NCBI GenBank assembly: GCA_964478815.1
Contig: CAYZKY010000009.1
Location: 1-64,000 of the forward strand
DNA: 64,000 nucleotides
Direction of reading: 5' to 3'
Source: DASVNK01 sp964478815
Lineage (GTDB): Bacteria; Verrucomicrobiota; Verrucomicrobiia; Limisphaerales; SXQI01
Positions within the stretch are counted from its first letter, which is position 1. Each line of letters starts with the position of its first letter. Both the position numbers and the translations under genes were made by a program. Under the pieces are notes generated by a model that saw nothing but the letters and a program-made list of their open reading frames with translations, was not told where the DNA came from and did not search any database. Below, piece by piece: positions 24,168 to 32,850 of the stretch.

Positions 24168-25460
24168 TCAGAATCGATATCCGATCTGCAACCCGTACTG
24201 GTCGGTGGTGAAGGAAAATCCGTTGGCTCCCGTTTCGTTGTTGCCGTGCTGATAAAACACGGAAACGGTTCCGCGCCGGAGCCAACTGGTCCCGAGGGAG
24301 GTGCGGATGAACGAGTAATCGTCCGAGCGATTCACCGCCAAGCCGGCCGCCGTCGACTGGTACTCCGTGCTGCGAATGCCTCCGGCGAGCCGGAAATTCA
24401 ACCGGCCCAGCAACCGTTGCGAAACTCCGAGGGTTACCTCCGTCGCCTCGGTGATTTGATTGGCCAGCAGGGAGGATTCGACCGATCGATCGATATCCGC
24501 GGTGAAGCGGGTATGCTGCCATGGGGCGTAACTGGCCGTCAGGCCGACCAGCGGATTCAAGCGGTCCTCCACGGGCGCATCGATGAACTGACGGATTTCA
24601 AGCCCGCCGTTCAGGAAGATCGAGAGCTTGGGGCCGGGTCTCCACCCGAGCCGGCCTTGGATCTGCTCGTAGGTCATGTCCGAGCCAAGATCGACATCGA
24701 CATAGCCGAAGCCGGCGCCCAAACCGGCGAAGAGGGTGTCGGTGAAATGATAGTCCACCCAGTTCATGGTCGACCAGGAGCGGGAGCTGTTCAGGCCTTT
24801 GGAATCCTGAATTTGCTGGCTGGCCGTGAGGTCGAAACTGAGCTTTTCCGAGTAGCGATAGGTCGCCGAAAGACCGGTGGAATGGATGGTTCGGTCCGTT
24901 TGAGTGGCGGTCTCGATAATCGGCGAGGAACTCGTCTGGAAGAGGTGGGACAGGCCGAAACGCCAATCGCCGTGCGTGATTCCGGCGGCGAGCGAAGCGC
25001 GGTGATCGGTCGTGTCCTTGAACTTCGAACTCGAATAGTAATTCAGGCTGGGGGTGTAATCGAGGCGGAGATGAGGAGCGACGGCGGTCACTCCCGGAGA
25101 AATCAGGTGATGAAAGGTATTCTCGCGGACGCCGGGACGGGCGTTCAGACCATTGCCGTAGGTGAGCCGGTAGTCGGCATGGGGCAGAATGTCGAAGGGC
25201 CCCCATTGGAGCGCGGTCGGGGCGGTGCGGGGGCGGGTTCCAGAGGCGAGCGCCGTGGCCTGGGAGAGACTCGATCCAACCTGATCGGGAAGCCCAGGAG
25301 CGCCCAACGCCGGAGTGCCGCCGACCCGCGAGGTGCCGTAGAGGCTGGCGGGCGTGGAACTGAAGGGCTCCGCAAAATGGGGGGAACCTTCCGGCCGGGT
25401 TTGGGCCGACGCCGAAACGACTAACGAGATTCCTCCAAGAACGGATGCGGAGCGGAACAT
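24168..25460 (-). CDS. Outer-membrane beta-barrel protein of the exopolysaccharide locus
   Basis: This protein of about 430 residues has a signal peptide (MFRSASVLGGISLVVSASAQ), a linker to about residue 90, and then many amphipathic alternating strands (HADYRLTYGNGL, LRLDYTPSLNYYS, TGLSATYRYSEKLSFDL) ending in a terminal Phe (GLQIGYRF), the outer-membrane assembly signal. Similar predicted barrels occur in exosortase/exopolysaccharide operons and are suspected polymer exit pores or assembly factors. It could serve as the outer-membrane partner of the Wzc-like protein, since no Wza-type lipoprotein is seen in the window. The ATG at 25460 begins the signal peptide. It lies between cysQ and the exosortase gene. 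Confidence 0.82.
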   Translation of the reverse strand: MFRSASVLGGISLVVSASAQTRPEGSPHFAEPFSSTPASLYGTSRVGGTPALGAPGLPDQVGSSLSQATALASGTRPRTAPTALQWGPFDILPHADYRLTYGNGLNARPGVRENTFHHLISPGVTAVAPHLRLDYTPSLNYYSSSKFKDTTDHRASLAAGITHGDWRFGLSHLFQTSSSPIIETATQTDRTIHSTGLSATYRYSEKLSFDLTASQQIQDSKGLNSSRSWSTMNWVDYHFTDTLFAGLGAGFGYVDVDLGSDMTYEQIQGRLGWRPGPKLSIFLNGGLEIRQFIDAPVEDRLNPLVGLTASYAPWQHTRFTADIDRSVESSLLANQITEATEVTLGVSQRLLGRLNFRLAGGIRSTEYQSTAAGLAVNRSDDYSFIRTSLGTSWLRRGTVSVFYQHGNNETGANGFSFTTDQYGLQIGYRF

Positions 25461-25520
25461 GGTGCGTCGGGGATTAATGGAAGGAGGGTGCGGCGTCAAG
25501 ATCAGAACGGGCGCGTGCGG

Positions 25521-26294
25521 TCACACCATCCACTGCTTCCAGGCGAGCGAGCGATCGCCCACGGCGATAAATCCCTGGTTCCGGAAATCCGGTTTTTCGT
25601 AAACGAACGGATCGCCCTGGAGGGTCAGGACTGCGCCCCCCGCGGCCTCCACCACACATTGGGCGGCCGCGGTATCCCATTCCATGGTGGGGCCGAAGCG
25701 AGGATAGAGATCCGCGCGCCCCTCGGCCACGAGGCAAAACTTGAGAGAACTGCCCATGCTCAGAAGGTCTGCCTGAGGGAGCTGCTGGAGAAGCCGTTCC
25801 ACCTCCGGGCCCGCGTGATCCTTGCTGGCGACGACGGCGAGATGGCCAGGGTTGGCGACGCGTGTTTTGAGGAGCAACGGTTTCGGATCGCCGTTCTGTT
25901 TCCAGGCGCCCCGGCCGATTTCCGCCGTGTACATCAAGTTTTTCGCCGGGGCGTAGACGACTCCGAGGATCGGCCGCCGGGCCTCGATGAGCGCGATGTT
26001 GACGGTGAAGTCCCCGGTGCGTTTGAGAAATTCCTTGGTTCCATCGACCGGATCGACCAGCCAAAATCGACCGCCGCTGGAGGGCAGCTTCGTCTCCGCC
26101 TCTCCCTCCTCGGAGACGATCGGGATGCCCGGAGTGAGTTCGCGCAGGCGCTGGCAGATGATTTGATGCGAGCGCCGGTCAGCTTCCGTCAACGGAGATT
26201 TATCGTCCTTGTATTCCACCGCGATCGGGCCGTGGTAGATGCCCAAGATTTCGGAACCGGCTTCGCGAGCGATGGAACAAATCTGGTCGAGCAT
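25521..26294 (-). CDS. cysQ: 3'(2'),5'-bisphosphate nucleotidase CysQ
   Basis: This enzyme of about 257 residues is in the inositol-monophosphatase superfamily and hydrolyses PAP (adenosine 3',5'-bisphosphate) to AMP. Motifs are EADRRSHQ, VSEEGE, the metal-binding WLVDPVDGTKEFL, and EWDTAAAQCVVEAAGG. PAP is the by-product of every PAPS-dependent sulfotransfer, so the gene belongs functionally with the CysN-CysC gene three bases upstream and with the sulfotransferase gene at 34494-35432. The start ATG at 26294 gives the family's normal length. No change at a key residue is seen. Confidence 0.95.
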   Translation of the reverse strand: MLDQICSIAREAGSEILGIYHGPIAVEYKDDKSPLTEADRRSHQIICQRLRELTPGIPIVSEEGEAETKLPSSGGRFWLVDPVDGTKEFLKRTGDFTVNIALIEARRPILGVVYAPAKNLMYTAEIGRGAWKQNGDPKPLLLKTRVANPGHLAVVASKDHAGPEVERLLQQLPQADLLSMGSSLKFCLVAEGRADLYPRFGPTMEWDTAAAQCVVEAAGGAVLTLQGDPFVYEKPDFRNQGFIAVGDRSLAWKQWMV

Positions 26295-26297
26295 GGG

Positions 26298-28157
26298 TTA
26301 GCGGGTGCGGTTGAGGTGTTTGACAATGGCCGAGACGCAATCCGGCAGAGGCGTGGTATCGGTCTTTAGTTCCAAGTCCGGATGAAGCGGTGGTTCGTAC
26401 GGTGCGGAAACACCGGTAAAGTCGGCGATTTCGCCGGTGCGAGCCTTGGCGTAGAGGCCCTTGGGATCGCGCCGCTCGCATATTTCAAGGGGCGCATTGA
26501 GATATACCTCAACGAACCTTCCAGAGGCCACTAACGAGCGGGCGTGCTCGCGATCCGCACGGTAAGGAGAGATCGAAGCGACGATGACGATGAGGCCGGC
26601 TTCGGCAAACAAGGACGCGACCTCGGCCAGCCGGCGGATGTTTTCCTTGCGTTCGAGCGGGGAGAACGCGAGGTCGGAGGAAAGGCCATGACGCACTTTA
26701 TCACCATCGAGGGCGTAGACCTGGCGGCCCGCGCGAAAGAGGGCGCGCTCGAGTTCGGCGGCGATGGTGGATTTGCCGGAGGCGGTCAAGCCGGTCAGCC
26801 AGACGACCGCCCCGGGATGGCCGTTGCGGAGGGTGCGCTCTTGCGCGGTGATCTCCGCATCCGACCAGAAGATATTGGTGCTTTTGTGCAGGGAATCGGC
26901 GGTGCGATGCGGATACTTGTCGTCCACGACGATGCCCCCTCCGGCGACTTCGAAGCGATCGACGATCACAAAGCGGCCAGTCGGCGCGATGGCGTCATGG
27001 AGATCGAAGGCAATGGGGCTTTTGGTATGAAGGGTGAGTTCGGCCACTTCATGGCGAGCGACGTACTCGCCGTCCGAATGATGGATGGGATCGAGAGTCG
27101 AGGCATCGATGATTTTATCGATGGATTCGATTTCGCAGAGGACCTCCTGAGTCGCGAGTTTGAGCTTGTAAGCCCGGCCTTTGCGGAAGGGCTCCCGGCC
27201 GAGCCAGAACAAGCGGACTTTTAGACGAGCCAGTTCGAAGGGAGGCGCCTGCTCGGTGGAACCGATGGTTCCGCGCTCGATGAAAATCTGTTCGCTGAGC
27301 GTGAGGCCAACCGATTCGCCCGCCGCCGCCTGACTGGGCGGGGGGGAGTTCCACCGCTCGATGGCTTTGACGGTGCTCACCCTTCCTCCGGGGCTGAAGA
27401 GAAGCCTATCGCCAACCTTGACGGTGCCTGATTCGAGGCGGCCGGCCACGATGCGCCGCTCGTCAAAGCGGTAGACATCCTGGACCACGAAGCGGAGGGG
27501 TTTATCGAGGGCAGGAGGGACGATCTTAAAAGCATCCAGCGCCTCCATGAGAGTCGGACCGGAGAACCAAGGCATGGCTTCCGCACGCTGGACGATGTTG
27601 TGGCCGAGCTTCGCGGAAATGGGGATGAAGTAACGCGGCTTGATCCCCAGGCTCGAAAGGAATTTGCGGTACTCTTTTTCGAGAAGTTCGAAGCGTTCCT
27701 GCGCGTTATCCAGGAGGTCCATCTTGTTAATCAAGACGGCGACCTGCTGGATGCCGAGCAAGTGGAGGAGGTATCCGTGCCGGCGGGATTGTTCCTGGAC
27801 ACCCTCTTTGGCGTCGACGAGCAGCAGCGCGGCCTCCGCGCTCGCGGCGCCGGTGACCATGTTCTTCAGGAACTCCTTGTGCCCGGGCGCGTCGATGAGC
27901 ACATATTCGCGCTTCTGGCTGCGAAACCAGATTTGCGTCGTATCGATGGTGATATTCTGATCGCGCTCCGCCTGGAGGGCGTCCATCAGATTCGCCCACT
28001 CGAAGGGGACACCGCGCCGTTCGGCCACTCGTTGCAAATGCTCGAGTTTACCCTCCGGGAGGGAGCCGCTATCGTGAATCAGGCGTCCCACGAGAGTGGA
28101 TTTGCCGTGGTCGACATGGCCGACCACGACAATCTTCAACTGTTCCGACGGAGTCAT
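26298..28157 (-). CDS. cysNC: Sulfate adenylyltransferase subunit 1 / APS kinase fusion (CysN-CysC)
   Basis: This fused protein of about 619 residues joins an EF-Tu-like GTPase subunit of ATP sulfurylase (G1 GHVDHGKST near residue 16, G3 DAPGHKEF, G4 NKMDLL, then beta-barrel domains) to an APS kinase domain from about residue 445 (Walker A WLTGLTASGKST, then LDGDKVRHGLSSDLAFS). With CysD it makes APS from sulfate and ATP, then phosphorylates it to PAPS, the sulfate donor. The same fusion occurs in NodQ, which feeds Nod-factor sulfation. The ATG at 28157 starts just before the G domain. It lies 25 bp after cysD and is followed at once by cysQ. Confidence 0.95.
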   Translation of the reverse strand: MTPSEQLKIVVVGHVDHGKSTLVGRLIHDSGSLPEGKLEHLQRVAERRGVPFEWANLMDALQAERDQNITIDTTQIWFRSQKREYVLIDAPGHKEFLKNMVTGAASAEAALLLVDAKEGVQEQSRRHGYLLHLLGIQQVAVLINKMDLLDNAQERFELLEKEYRKFLSSLGIKPRYFIPISAKLGHNIVQRAEAMPWFSGPTLMEALDAFKIVPPALDKPLRFVVQDVYRFDERRIVAGRLESGTVKVGDRLLFSPGGRVSTVKAIERWNSPPPSQAAAGESVGLTLSEQIFIERGTIGSTEQAPPFELARLKVRLFWLGREPFRKGRAYKLKLATQEVLCEIESIDKIIDASTLDPIHHSDGEYVARHEVAELTLHTKSPIAFDLHDAIAPTGRFVIVDRFEVAGGGIVVDDKYPHRTADSLHKSTNIFWSDAEITAQERTLRNGHPGAVVWLTGLTASGKSTIAAELERALFRAGRQVYALDGDKVRHGLSSDLAFSPLERKENIRRLAEVASLFAEAGLIVIVASISPYRADREHARSLVASGRFVEVYLNAPLEICERRDPKGLYAKARTGEIADFTGVSAPYEPPLHPDLELKTDTTPLPDCVSAIVKHLNRTR

Positions 28158-28182
28158 GCGATAGGGAAAGCCTGGAAACGAT

Positions 28183-28995
28183 TTACATGTAGCCGTCGCG
28201 GCGCAATTTTTCGAACGCGTCTTCGCTTTCCTTGTCCTGGGCGCGTCCGGAACGTTCGGGAGACTTGGTGAGCCGGAGTTCCTCAATGATCTCGCGCACG
28301 GTGCTGGCGCGCGATTTGATGGCGCCAGTGCAGGGCGCACAACCCAGGCTGCGGTAACGTTCGCCCTTTTCGTTGGCGAAGTACAGCGGAATAATGGGCA
28401 TGTTCTCGCGCTCGATATATTCCCAAATATTCAGCTCGGTCCAGTGGAGCAGCGGATGGATGCGGATGTGCGTGCCCTTGTCGAAATCCGTCTTGAACTG
28501 ATCCCAGAGTTCCGGGGGCTGATCCTCGACGTTCCACTCCATGTTCTTGTCGCGGGGGCTGAAATAGCGTTCTTTCGCCCGAGTGGGCTCCTCGTCGCGC
28601 CGGACGCCGACGATCACACCGGTGTAGTGATGCTTCTCGAGAACGGCCTTGAGTCCGTCCTTCTTCAAGGTTCCGCAGCATTCGACGCGCGTGGCTTTCC
28701 CGTTCGGGAAGGTCATTCCGCTCTTGAGAACTTCCTCGTTCTTGCCCACGACGAGGTCGAGCTTCCATTCGCGGGCGATGCGATCCCGGTACTCGATCAT
28801 GCTGGCGATCTTGTAGGTCGTATCGACATGCACGAGGGGGAACGGGACATGCCCGAAAAAAGCCTTGCGAGCCAGCCAGAGGAGCACGGTGGAATCTTTG
28901 CCGATGCTCCACAACATGGCGAGGTTGTCAAACTTGTTGAACGCCTCGCGCATGATGTAGATGCTCTGATTTTCCAGTTTCGATAGGTAGTCCAT
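28183..28995 (-). CDS. cysD: Sulfate adenylyltransferase subunit 2 (CysD)
   Basis: This cytosolic protein of about 270 residues is the catalytic PP-loop subunit of ATP sulfurylase. Visible motifs are MLWSIGKDSTVLLWLARK (PP-loop SxGKDS), PFPLVHVDTTYK, GVRRDEEPTRAKER and the C-terminal LGCAPCTGAIKSRAST. The length is that of CysD proteins involved in PAPS synthesis. The ATG at 28995 gives the canonical N-terminus MDYLSKLENQSIYIMREAF. It lies between gmhA and cysNC on one strand, so sulfate activation is embedded in the polysaccharide locus rather than in an assimilation operon; no PAPS reductase or sulfite reductase is present here. Confidence 0.96.
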   Translation of the reverse strand: MDYLSKLENQSIYIMREAFNKFDNLAMLWSIGKDSTVLLWLARKAFFGHVPFPLVHVDTTYKIASMIEYRDRIAREWKLDLVVGKNEEVLKSGMTFPNGKATRVECCGTLKKDGLKAVLEKHHYTGVIVGVRRDEEPTRAKERYFSPRDKNMEWNVEDQPPELWDQFKTDFDKGTHIRIHPLLHWTELNIWEYIERENMPIIPLYFANEKGERYRSLGCAPCTGAIKSRASTVREIIEELRLTKSPERSGRAQDKESEDAFEKLRRDGYM

Positions 28996-29030
28996 AGCAA
29001 AATTTAACGTGGCATGAATGGGGGCGCGGA

Positions 29031-29657
29031 TCAAGCGACAGCGAAACCGGGTGCGGCGGCCGAGGCCGCCGCTTTCGCAAACATCTCCTGCTCCATGAGT
29101 TCGCAAAGTATATGCCCGATGGTGATATGACACTCCTGCACGCGGGCAGTGGTGCGACAGGGCACGAGCAGCGAAAAATCCACGATGCGAGCGAGTTCGC
29201 CTCCATCCTTGCCGGAGAGACCGATGGTTTTCAGGTTGCGCCGCCGGGCCTCATGGATGGCCGCGAGGACGTTTGGGGAGCCGCCGCTGGTGCTGATGCC
29301 GATGGCGACATCGCCCGGCTGGCCGAACGCTTCAACCTGCCGCGAAAAGACTTTGTCAAAGCCGTAATCGTTGCCGATGGCCGTGAGGATCGAGGAATCC
29401 GTGGTGAGCGCGATGGCGGGCAAGCCGGGCCGCTCAAGCACGAAGCGTCCGACGAATTCAGCCGCCAAATGTTGGGCATCCGCCGCGCTGCCGCCATTGC
29501 CGAAGAACAGCAACTTTCCGCCTTCTCGCAAGCAATGGACAACGGCCGCAGCCGCTTGCACGATGACCGGCCCAAGGTCGGCGGCCAACTGGAGCCGGAG
29601 ACGCGCACCCTCTTCGAAGGACTTTTGAATGTGCTGTAGCGCGGATGGAGATGTCAT
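29031..29657 (-). CDS. gmhA: Phosphoheptose isomerase (GmhA, SIS domain)
   Basis: This SIS-domain enzyme of about 208 residues converts sedoheptulose 7-phosphate to D-glycero-D-manno-heptose 7-phosphate, the first step of ADP-heptose synthesis. Motifs are FFGNGGSAADAQHLAAEFVG, ALTTDSSILTAIGND, GISTSGGSPNVL and the C-terminal CHITIGHILCELME, which places the zinc-binding His/Glu set. The ATG at 29657 follows the overlapping 3' end of the GT4 gene, which stops at 29663. HldD lies about 2 kb upstream in the same direction, supporting a heptose pathway. HldE and GmhB are not in the window. Confidence 0.93.
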   Translation of the reverse strand: MTSPSALQHIQKSFEEGARLRLQLAADLGPVIVQAAAAVVHCLREGGKLLFFGNGGSAADAQHLAAEFVGRFVLERPGLPAIALTTDSSILTAIGNDYGFDKVFSRQVEAFGQPGDVAIGISTSGGSPNVLAAIHEARRRNLKTIGLSGKDGGELARIVDFSLLVPCRTTARVQECHITIGHILCELMEQEMFAKAAASAAAPGFAVA

Positions 29658-29662
29658 AACAT

Positions 29663-30928
29663 TTATTGCACTCCCAAACGGGCGTAGATGGACGCCGTGG
29701 TTTCGGCCACGGTTTTCCACGAGTAACGTTCGCGCGCGTATTCACGAATCCTCTGCCGTCGAGTGCTCAGATCACGAAAGAGCTGGCTTTCGAAGTATTG
29801 AGCCAGCTTGGCGGCGAGATCGCTTGAATCTTCGGCACGACAGACGAAACCGGTTTCGCCCTCCACGATTTCTTCCCGCAGGCTGCCGACATCGGCCGCG
29901 ATGACGGGCAGGCCGAAATTATACCCGAGCGACAAGACACCGCTTTGGAAGATGTAGGTGTACGGGAGAACCAGGGCATCGGCGGCTTTGAAGTACCGCT
30001 CCACTTCCTCATCGGCGATGAACTCGGTCTTCAACGTGATCCGATCCATGTTGGGGGATTGCGCGATGGCCGTTTGCAGGTTCTGTGCGTAAACCGGCGA
30101 GCATTTGAGACGGCCCGCCACCAGCAGGCGAAGACGCGGCGCGCGTGGAGCGAGTTGCGAGAACGCTTCCACCAGCAGGTGCAGTCCTTTGTATTCCGCG
30201 ATGTTCCCAAAGAAGAGAACGACCTGATCCTCCGCGCCAAAGCCAAAGCTCTTCCGAGCCTCCGCGTGGGTCAGCGAGGTCTGCGGGTTCGTTTCATTGA
30301 TGCCGAAAGGGATGACGCTGACTTTGCGGTCAGAAATTCCGAACTGGGCCAACACCTCTTCCTTCATTTTTTGCGTATGAACGAAGACGTGATCGACCAG
30401 ACGGTATTGCAGCCTCAACGTGAACCGATTAAACGCGGTGTCGCGAGCATCACGCGCCTCCGTATTCACGTTGTGCGCGGTGAAGACGAGGCGCTTGCCG
30501 AAAAGGCGATAGTAAAGAAGGAGGATCGTTCGGTCGAAGTGCAGGAAGTAGTTGTGCCAGAGGATATGGAACACCTTGGCTTTGCTGCGCGGAGCGTAGG
30601 CCAGGAGCCGCAGGTAGTAGCGCACAATCCGCTGGACTTTGCGCAAAAGACCGGCCTTGTTGCTTTGGTTCCCGCGGAGATTCAGAAAGACGGTGTGCGG
30701 GAGCTCGCGAATCTCCGGAACGTCGAGTTCGTCGCTGCCGATCAAGTCGTGGGGCAAACCGGCCGCAGAAAGCGCCGTGGCGATGCCAATGGCATACGGC
30801 TTGTCTCCTCCGCCGGTCAAGACCGCAACCGCGGATGCGCGGCGCGCGGCCTCATGCCCCGGACTTCTTTCCGCAGCGCAAGCACCCTCGGCGCGCGAGG
30901 GCAGGATGGCAGGCTGGCTGTCGGTCAC
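29663..30928 (-). CDS. Glycosyltransferase family 4
   Basis: This cytosolic or peripheral GT-B glycosyltransferase has about 421 residues. The C-terminal domain carries VVLFFGNIAEYKGLHLLVEAF and the GT4 donor-site pattern EVERYFKAADALVLPYTYIFQSGVLSLGYNFGLPVIAADVG, where a Gln replaces the more usual Glu-x7-Glu start (Q in FQSGVLS). The start is a GTG that overlaps the stop of the GT9 gene by four bases (GTGA), so translation is coupled. With GT9, HldD and GmhA it probably builds a heptose-containing segment. The exact donor and linkage are unknown. Confidence 0.87.
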   Translation of the reverse strand: MTDSQPAILPSRAEGACAAERSPGHEAARRASAVAVLTGGGDKPYAIGIATALSAAGLPHDLIGSDELDVPEIRELPHTVFLNLRGNQSNKAGLLRKVQRIVRYYLRLLAYAPRSKAKVFHILWHNYFLHFDRTILLLYYRLFGKRLVFTAHNVNTEARDARDTAFNRFTLRLQYRLVDHVFVHTQKMKEEVLAQFGISDRKVSVIPFGINETNPQTSLTHAEARKSFGFGAEDQVVLFFGNIAEYKGLHLLVEAFSQLAPRAPRLRLLVAGRLKCSPVYAQNLQTAIAQSPNMDRITLKTEFIADEEVERYFKAADALVLPYTYIFQSGVLSLGYNFGLPVIAADVGSLREEIVEGETGFVCRAEDSSDLAAKLAQYFESQLFRDLSTRRQRIREYARERYSWKTVAETTASIYARLGVQ

Positions 30929-31833
30929 ACTCGGGCCGCGGCTGGTTCGGCGGTTTTGCGCAGATGAAATTGGACGGCCGCGTAGACTTCCTCGAGTCCG
31001 ATCGCGCGCGTCGCCCGTTCATCGAACGTCCTTTTGTAGAAGAATTCGCCGATGAGCGGAGAGACCAGTTTAGTCTGGATTCCATATCCCCAGATTTCCC
31101 ATGGGCTGGTGCAGTTGAAGATGGCGACGTTGTGGACGCCCATTCCCAAGGCAAAATGCATCGGCAAACTATCCCCTCCGACGAGGCAGCGATGCCCCCG
31201 GACATCGCCGAGATGCTCGAGCATGGTGTCGCGCTTCGGCAGCAGGTTGACCGTGAGCCCCTCGGCGCGGAGCTTCCCGGCCAGCTCGGAATAATACGCC
31301 CACTTCTTCATGGGCCAGACCGGGCCGGCCTCCGCCGCGATCGCGACATCGCCCACGAGATCGGTCGCCGGCGGATTTGGAAGCACGTAGCTCTCGCCTT
31401 TGAACTGGAACCCCAAACCGTCGAACAGGAGCTCTTGATACGTATGACGATTGCGATACTTCAGCTCGTCGGCCTTTTCGCGGCCATGAACGCTGATCAG
31501 GCTCAGATCGAACCAACGCTTGGCGGTATCGGTGTAACGAAGCGAATTATCCGGCGCGAGGTAAGCCCCGAAAGTGGAACGCGCCCGGACGGTGGCAAGG
31601 AACCCAGCCACATCGGGAGTATCCTCGAGATTGATAATCAGGTCGTATTCGGAATCCCGTGCTTCTTCGCGCTCCTCCCAGGACAGACAGCGCAAGTCGA
31701 ACGGAATATCCTGGAGCAAAACGGCGTTCTTGGCCGCGGTAATCCAAGTAATCTCGCCCTCCAGCCGGCGAAGCAGCGTGGTGGTCCGAACCACGTCACC
31801 CGTGGCTCCCAGTTTGGCAATCAATATTTTCAT
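30925..31833 (-). CDS. Glycosyltransferase family 9 (heptosyltransferase-like)
   Basis: This protein of about 302 residues has the GT9 fold: N-terminal MKILIAKLGATGDVVRTTTLL and a C-terminal donor-site region HRCLVGGDSLPMHFALGMGVHNVAIFNCTSPWE, in which GGDS..MH..A matches the ADP-heptose-binding segment of WaaC/WaaF-type enzymes. It is somewhat shorter than the roughly 340 residues usual. Adjacent hldD and gmhA genes support ADP-heptose as donor. The acceptor may be the exopolysaccharide or lipopolysaccharide core; context favours the former but does not decide. Its stop overlaps the GT4 start. Confidence 0.88.
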   Translation of the reverse strand: MKILIAKLGATGDVVRTTTLLRRLEGEITWITAAKNAVLLQDIPFDLRCLSWEEREEARDSEYDLIINLEDTPDVAGFLATVRARSTFGAYLAPDNSLRYTDTAKRWFDLSLISVHGREKADELKYRNRHTYQELLFDGLGFQFKGESYVLPNPPATDLVGDVAIAAEAGPVWPMKKWAYYSELAGKLRAEGLTVNLLPKRDTMLEHLGDVRGHRCLVGGDSLPMHFALGMGVHNVAIFNCTSPWEIWGYGIQTKLVSPLIGEFFYKRTFDERATRAIGLEEVYAAVQFHLRKTAEPAAARV

Positions 31834-31872
31834 GCGGCTCCAGTTACGATTCGGCGAAGAGAGTGGCCCACT

Positions 31873-32844
31873 TTAGCAAGCGGGAGCGGAGGATTTAAGC
31901 CGTGACACATAATCTGCCACGGCATCCTCGAGCGAAATGTCGCGCAAACGCAAGCCAGCTCGCGCAGCCTTGGCCATCGTTGCTTCCGTAAAGTATTGAT
32001 ATTTTCCGCGCAGATCCTCGGGCATCGGAATGTACTCGATAGTCGGCACGAGGCCCAGAGCCCGGAAGGTCGCCTCGATCAAGTCCTTGAAGCTGCGGGC
32101 GCGCCCGGTGCCGAGGTTGAAGAGGCCGTTGATCTCGGGATGATCGATGCACTGAAGGATCATATCCACGACTTGCTCGATGTAGACAAAATCGCGCAAC
32201 TGGCCTCCGTCCCCATAGCCTTCCTTGTGGGACTGGAACAAACGCACGCGGCCTGTCGCCAGAATCTGGTTGTAGCCATGAAAGACCATCGAAGCCATGC
32301 GGCCTTTATGGGCCTCGCCAAACCCGAACACGTTGAAAAACTTGAAACCGACGCATTGAGCGGGGCGCTTTTCTTTCGAAGCTTCCCGGTCTCGCACCCA
32401 AAGATCGAAATCGTGCTTGGAACGGCCGTATAAGTTGAGCGGCTGCAACCGAGCCAAGTCTTGCTCGTCATCGAAACCCTCGGCCCCGTCGCCATACGTC
32501 GCGGCACTGGATGCGTAGATCAAGCGGCGGTTGTGCTCGGCGCACCAACGCCACAAGGTCTTGGAATACTCAAGGTTATTATCACGCAAGTAGTCCCAGT
32601 TCGTTTCCGTGGTACTGCTGCATGCTCCCATATGCACAATTATTTCAGGCGCGATCAGCCCCTCGTGCAGTTCCTGCAAAAATGCAAGATGGTCGACAAA
32701 CCGGATGCCAGGAAAAGCATTGGCACTTTTGGAGGCAACGAGAGGATGATCCACTGCCAATAAAGTGGAATGCCTGCCCCGGCGCGGCAGCGCTTCCATA
32801 ATCCGGCTGCCGATAAATCCGACTGCTCCTGTAACGACAATCAT
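31873..32844 (-). CDS. hldD: ADP-L-glycero-D-manno-heptose 6-epimerase (HldD)
   Basis: This extended SDR enzyme of about 323 residues epimerises ADP-D,D-heptose to ADP-L,D-heptose. Features are the Rossmann motif VVTGAVGFIGS (Val where Gly-Ala-Gly is common), the family-specific GACSSTTETNWDYLRDNN, catalytic YGRSKHDFD (YxxxK) and the second-base Lys in NVFGFGEAHKGRMASMV. The match to the ACSSTTE and HKG..AS elements separates HldD from other epimerases. It lies six bases downstream of the flippase gene and upstream of the GT9 gene. Confidence 0.93.
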   Translation of the reverse strand: MIVVTGAVGFIGSRIMEALPRRGRHSTLLAVDHPLVASKSANAFPGIRFVDHLAFLQELHEGLIAPEIIVHMGACSSTTETNWDYLRDNNLEYSKTLWRWCAEHNRRLIYASSAATYGDGAEGFDDEQDLARLQPLNLYGRSKHDFDLWVRDREASKEKRPAQCVGFKFFNVFGFGEAHKGRMASMVFHGYNQILATGRVRLFQSHKEGYGDGGQLRDFVYIEQVVDMILQCIDHPEINGLFNLGTGRARSFKDLIEATFRALGLVPTIEYIPMPEDLRGKYQYFTEATMAKAARAGLRLRDISLEDAVADYVSRLKSSAPAC

Positions 32845-32850
32845 GCGAAA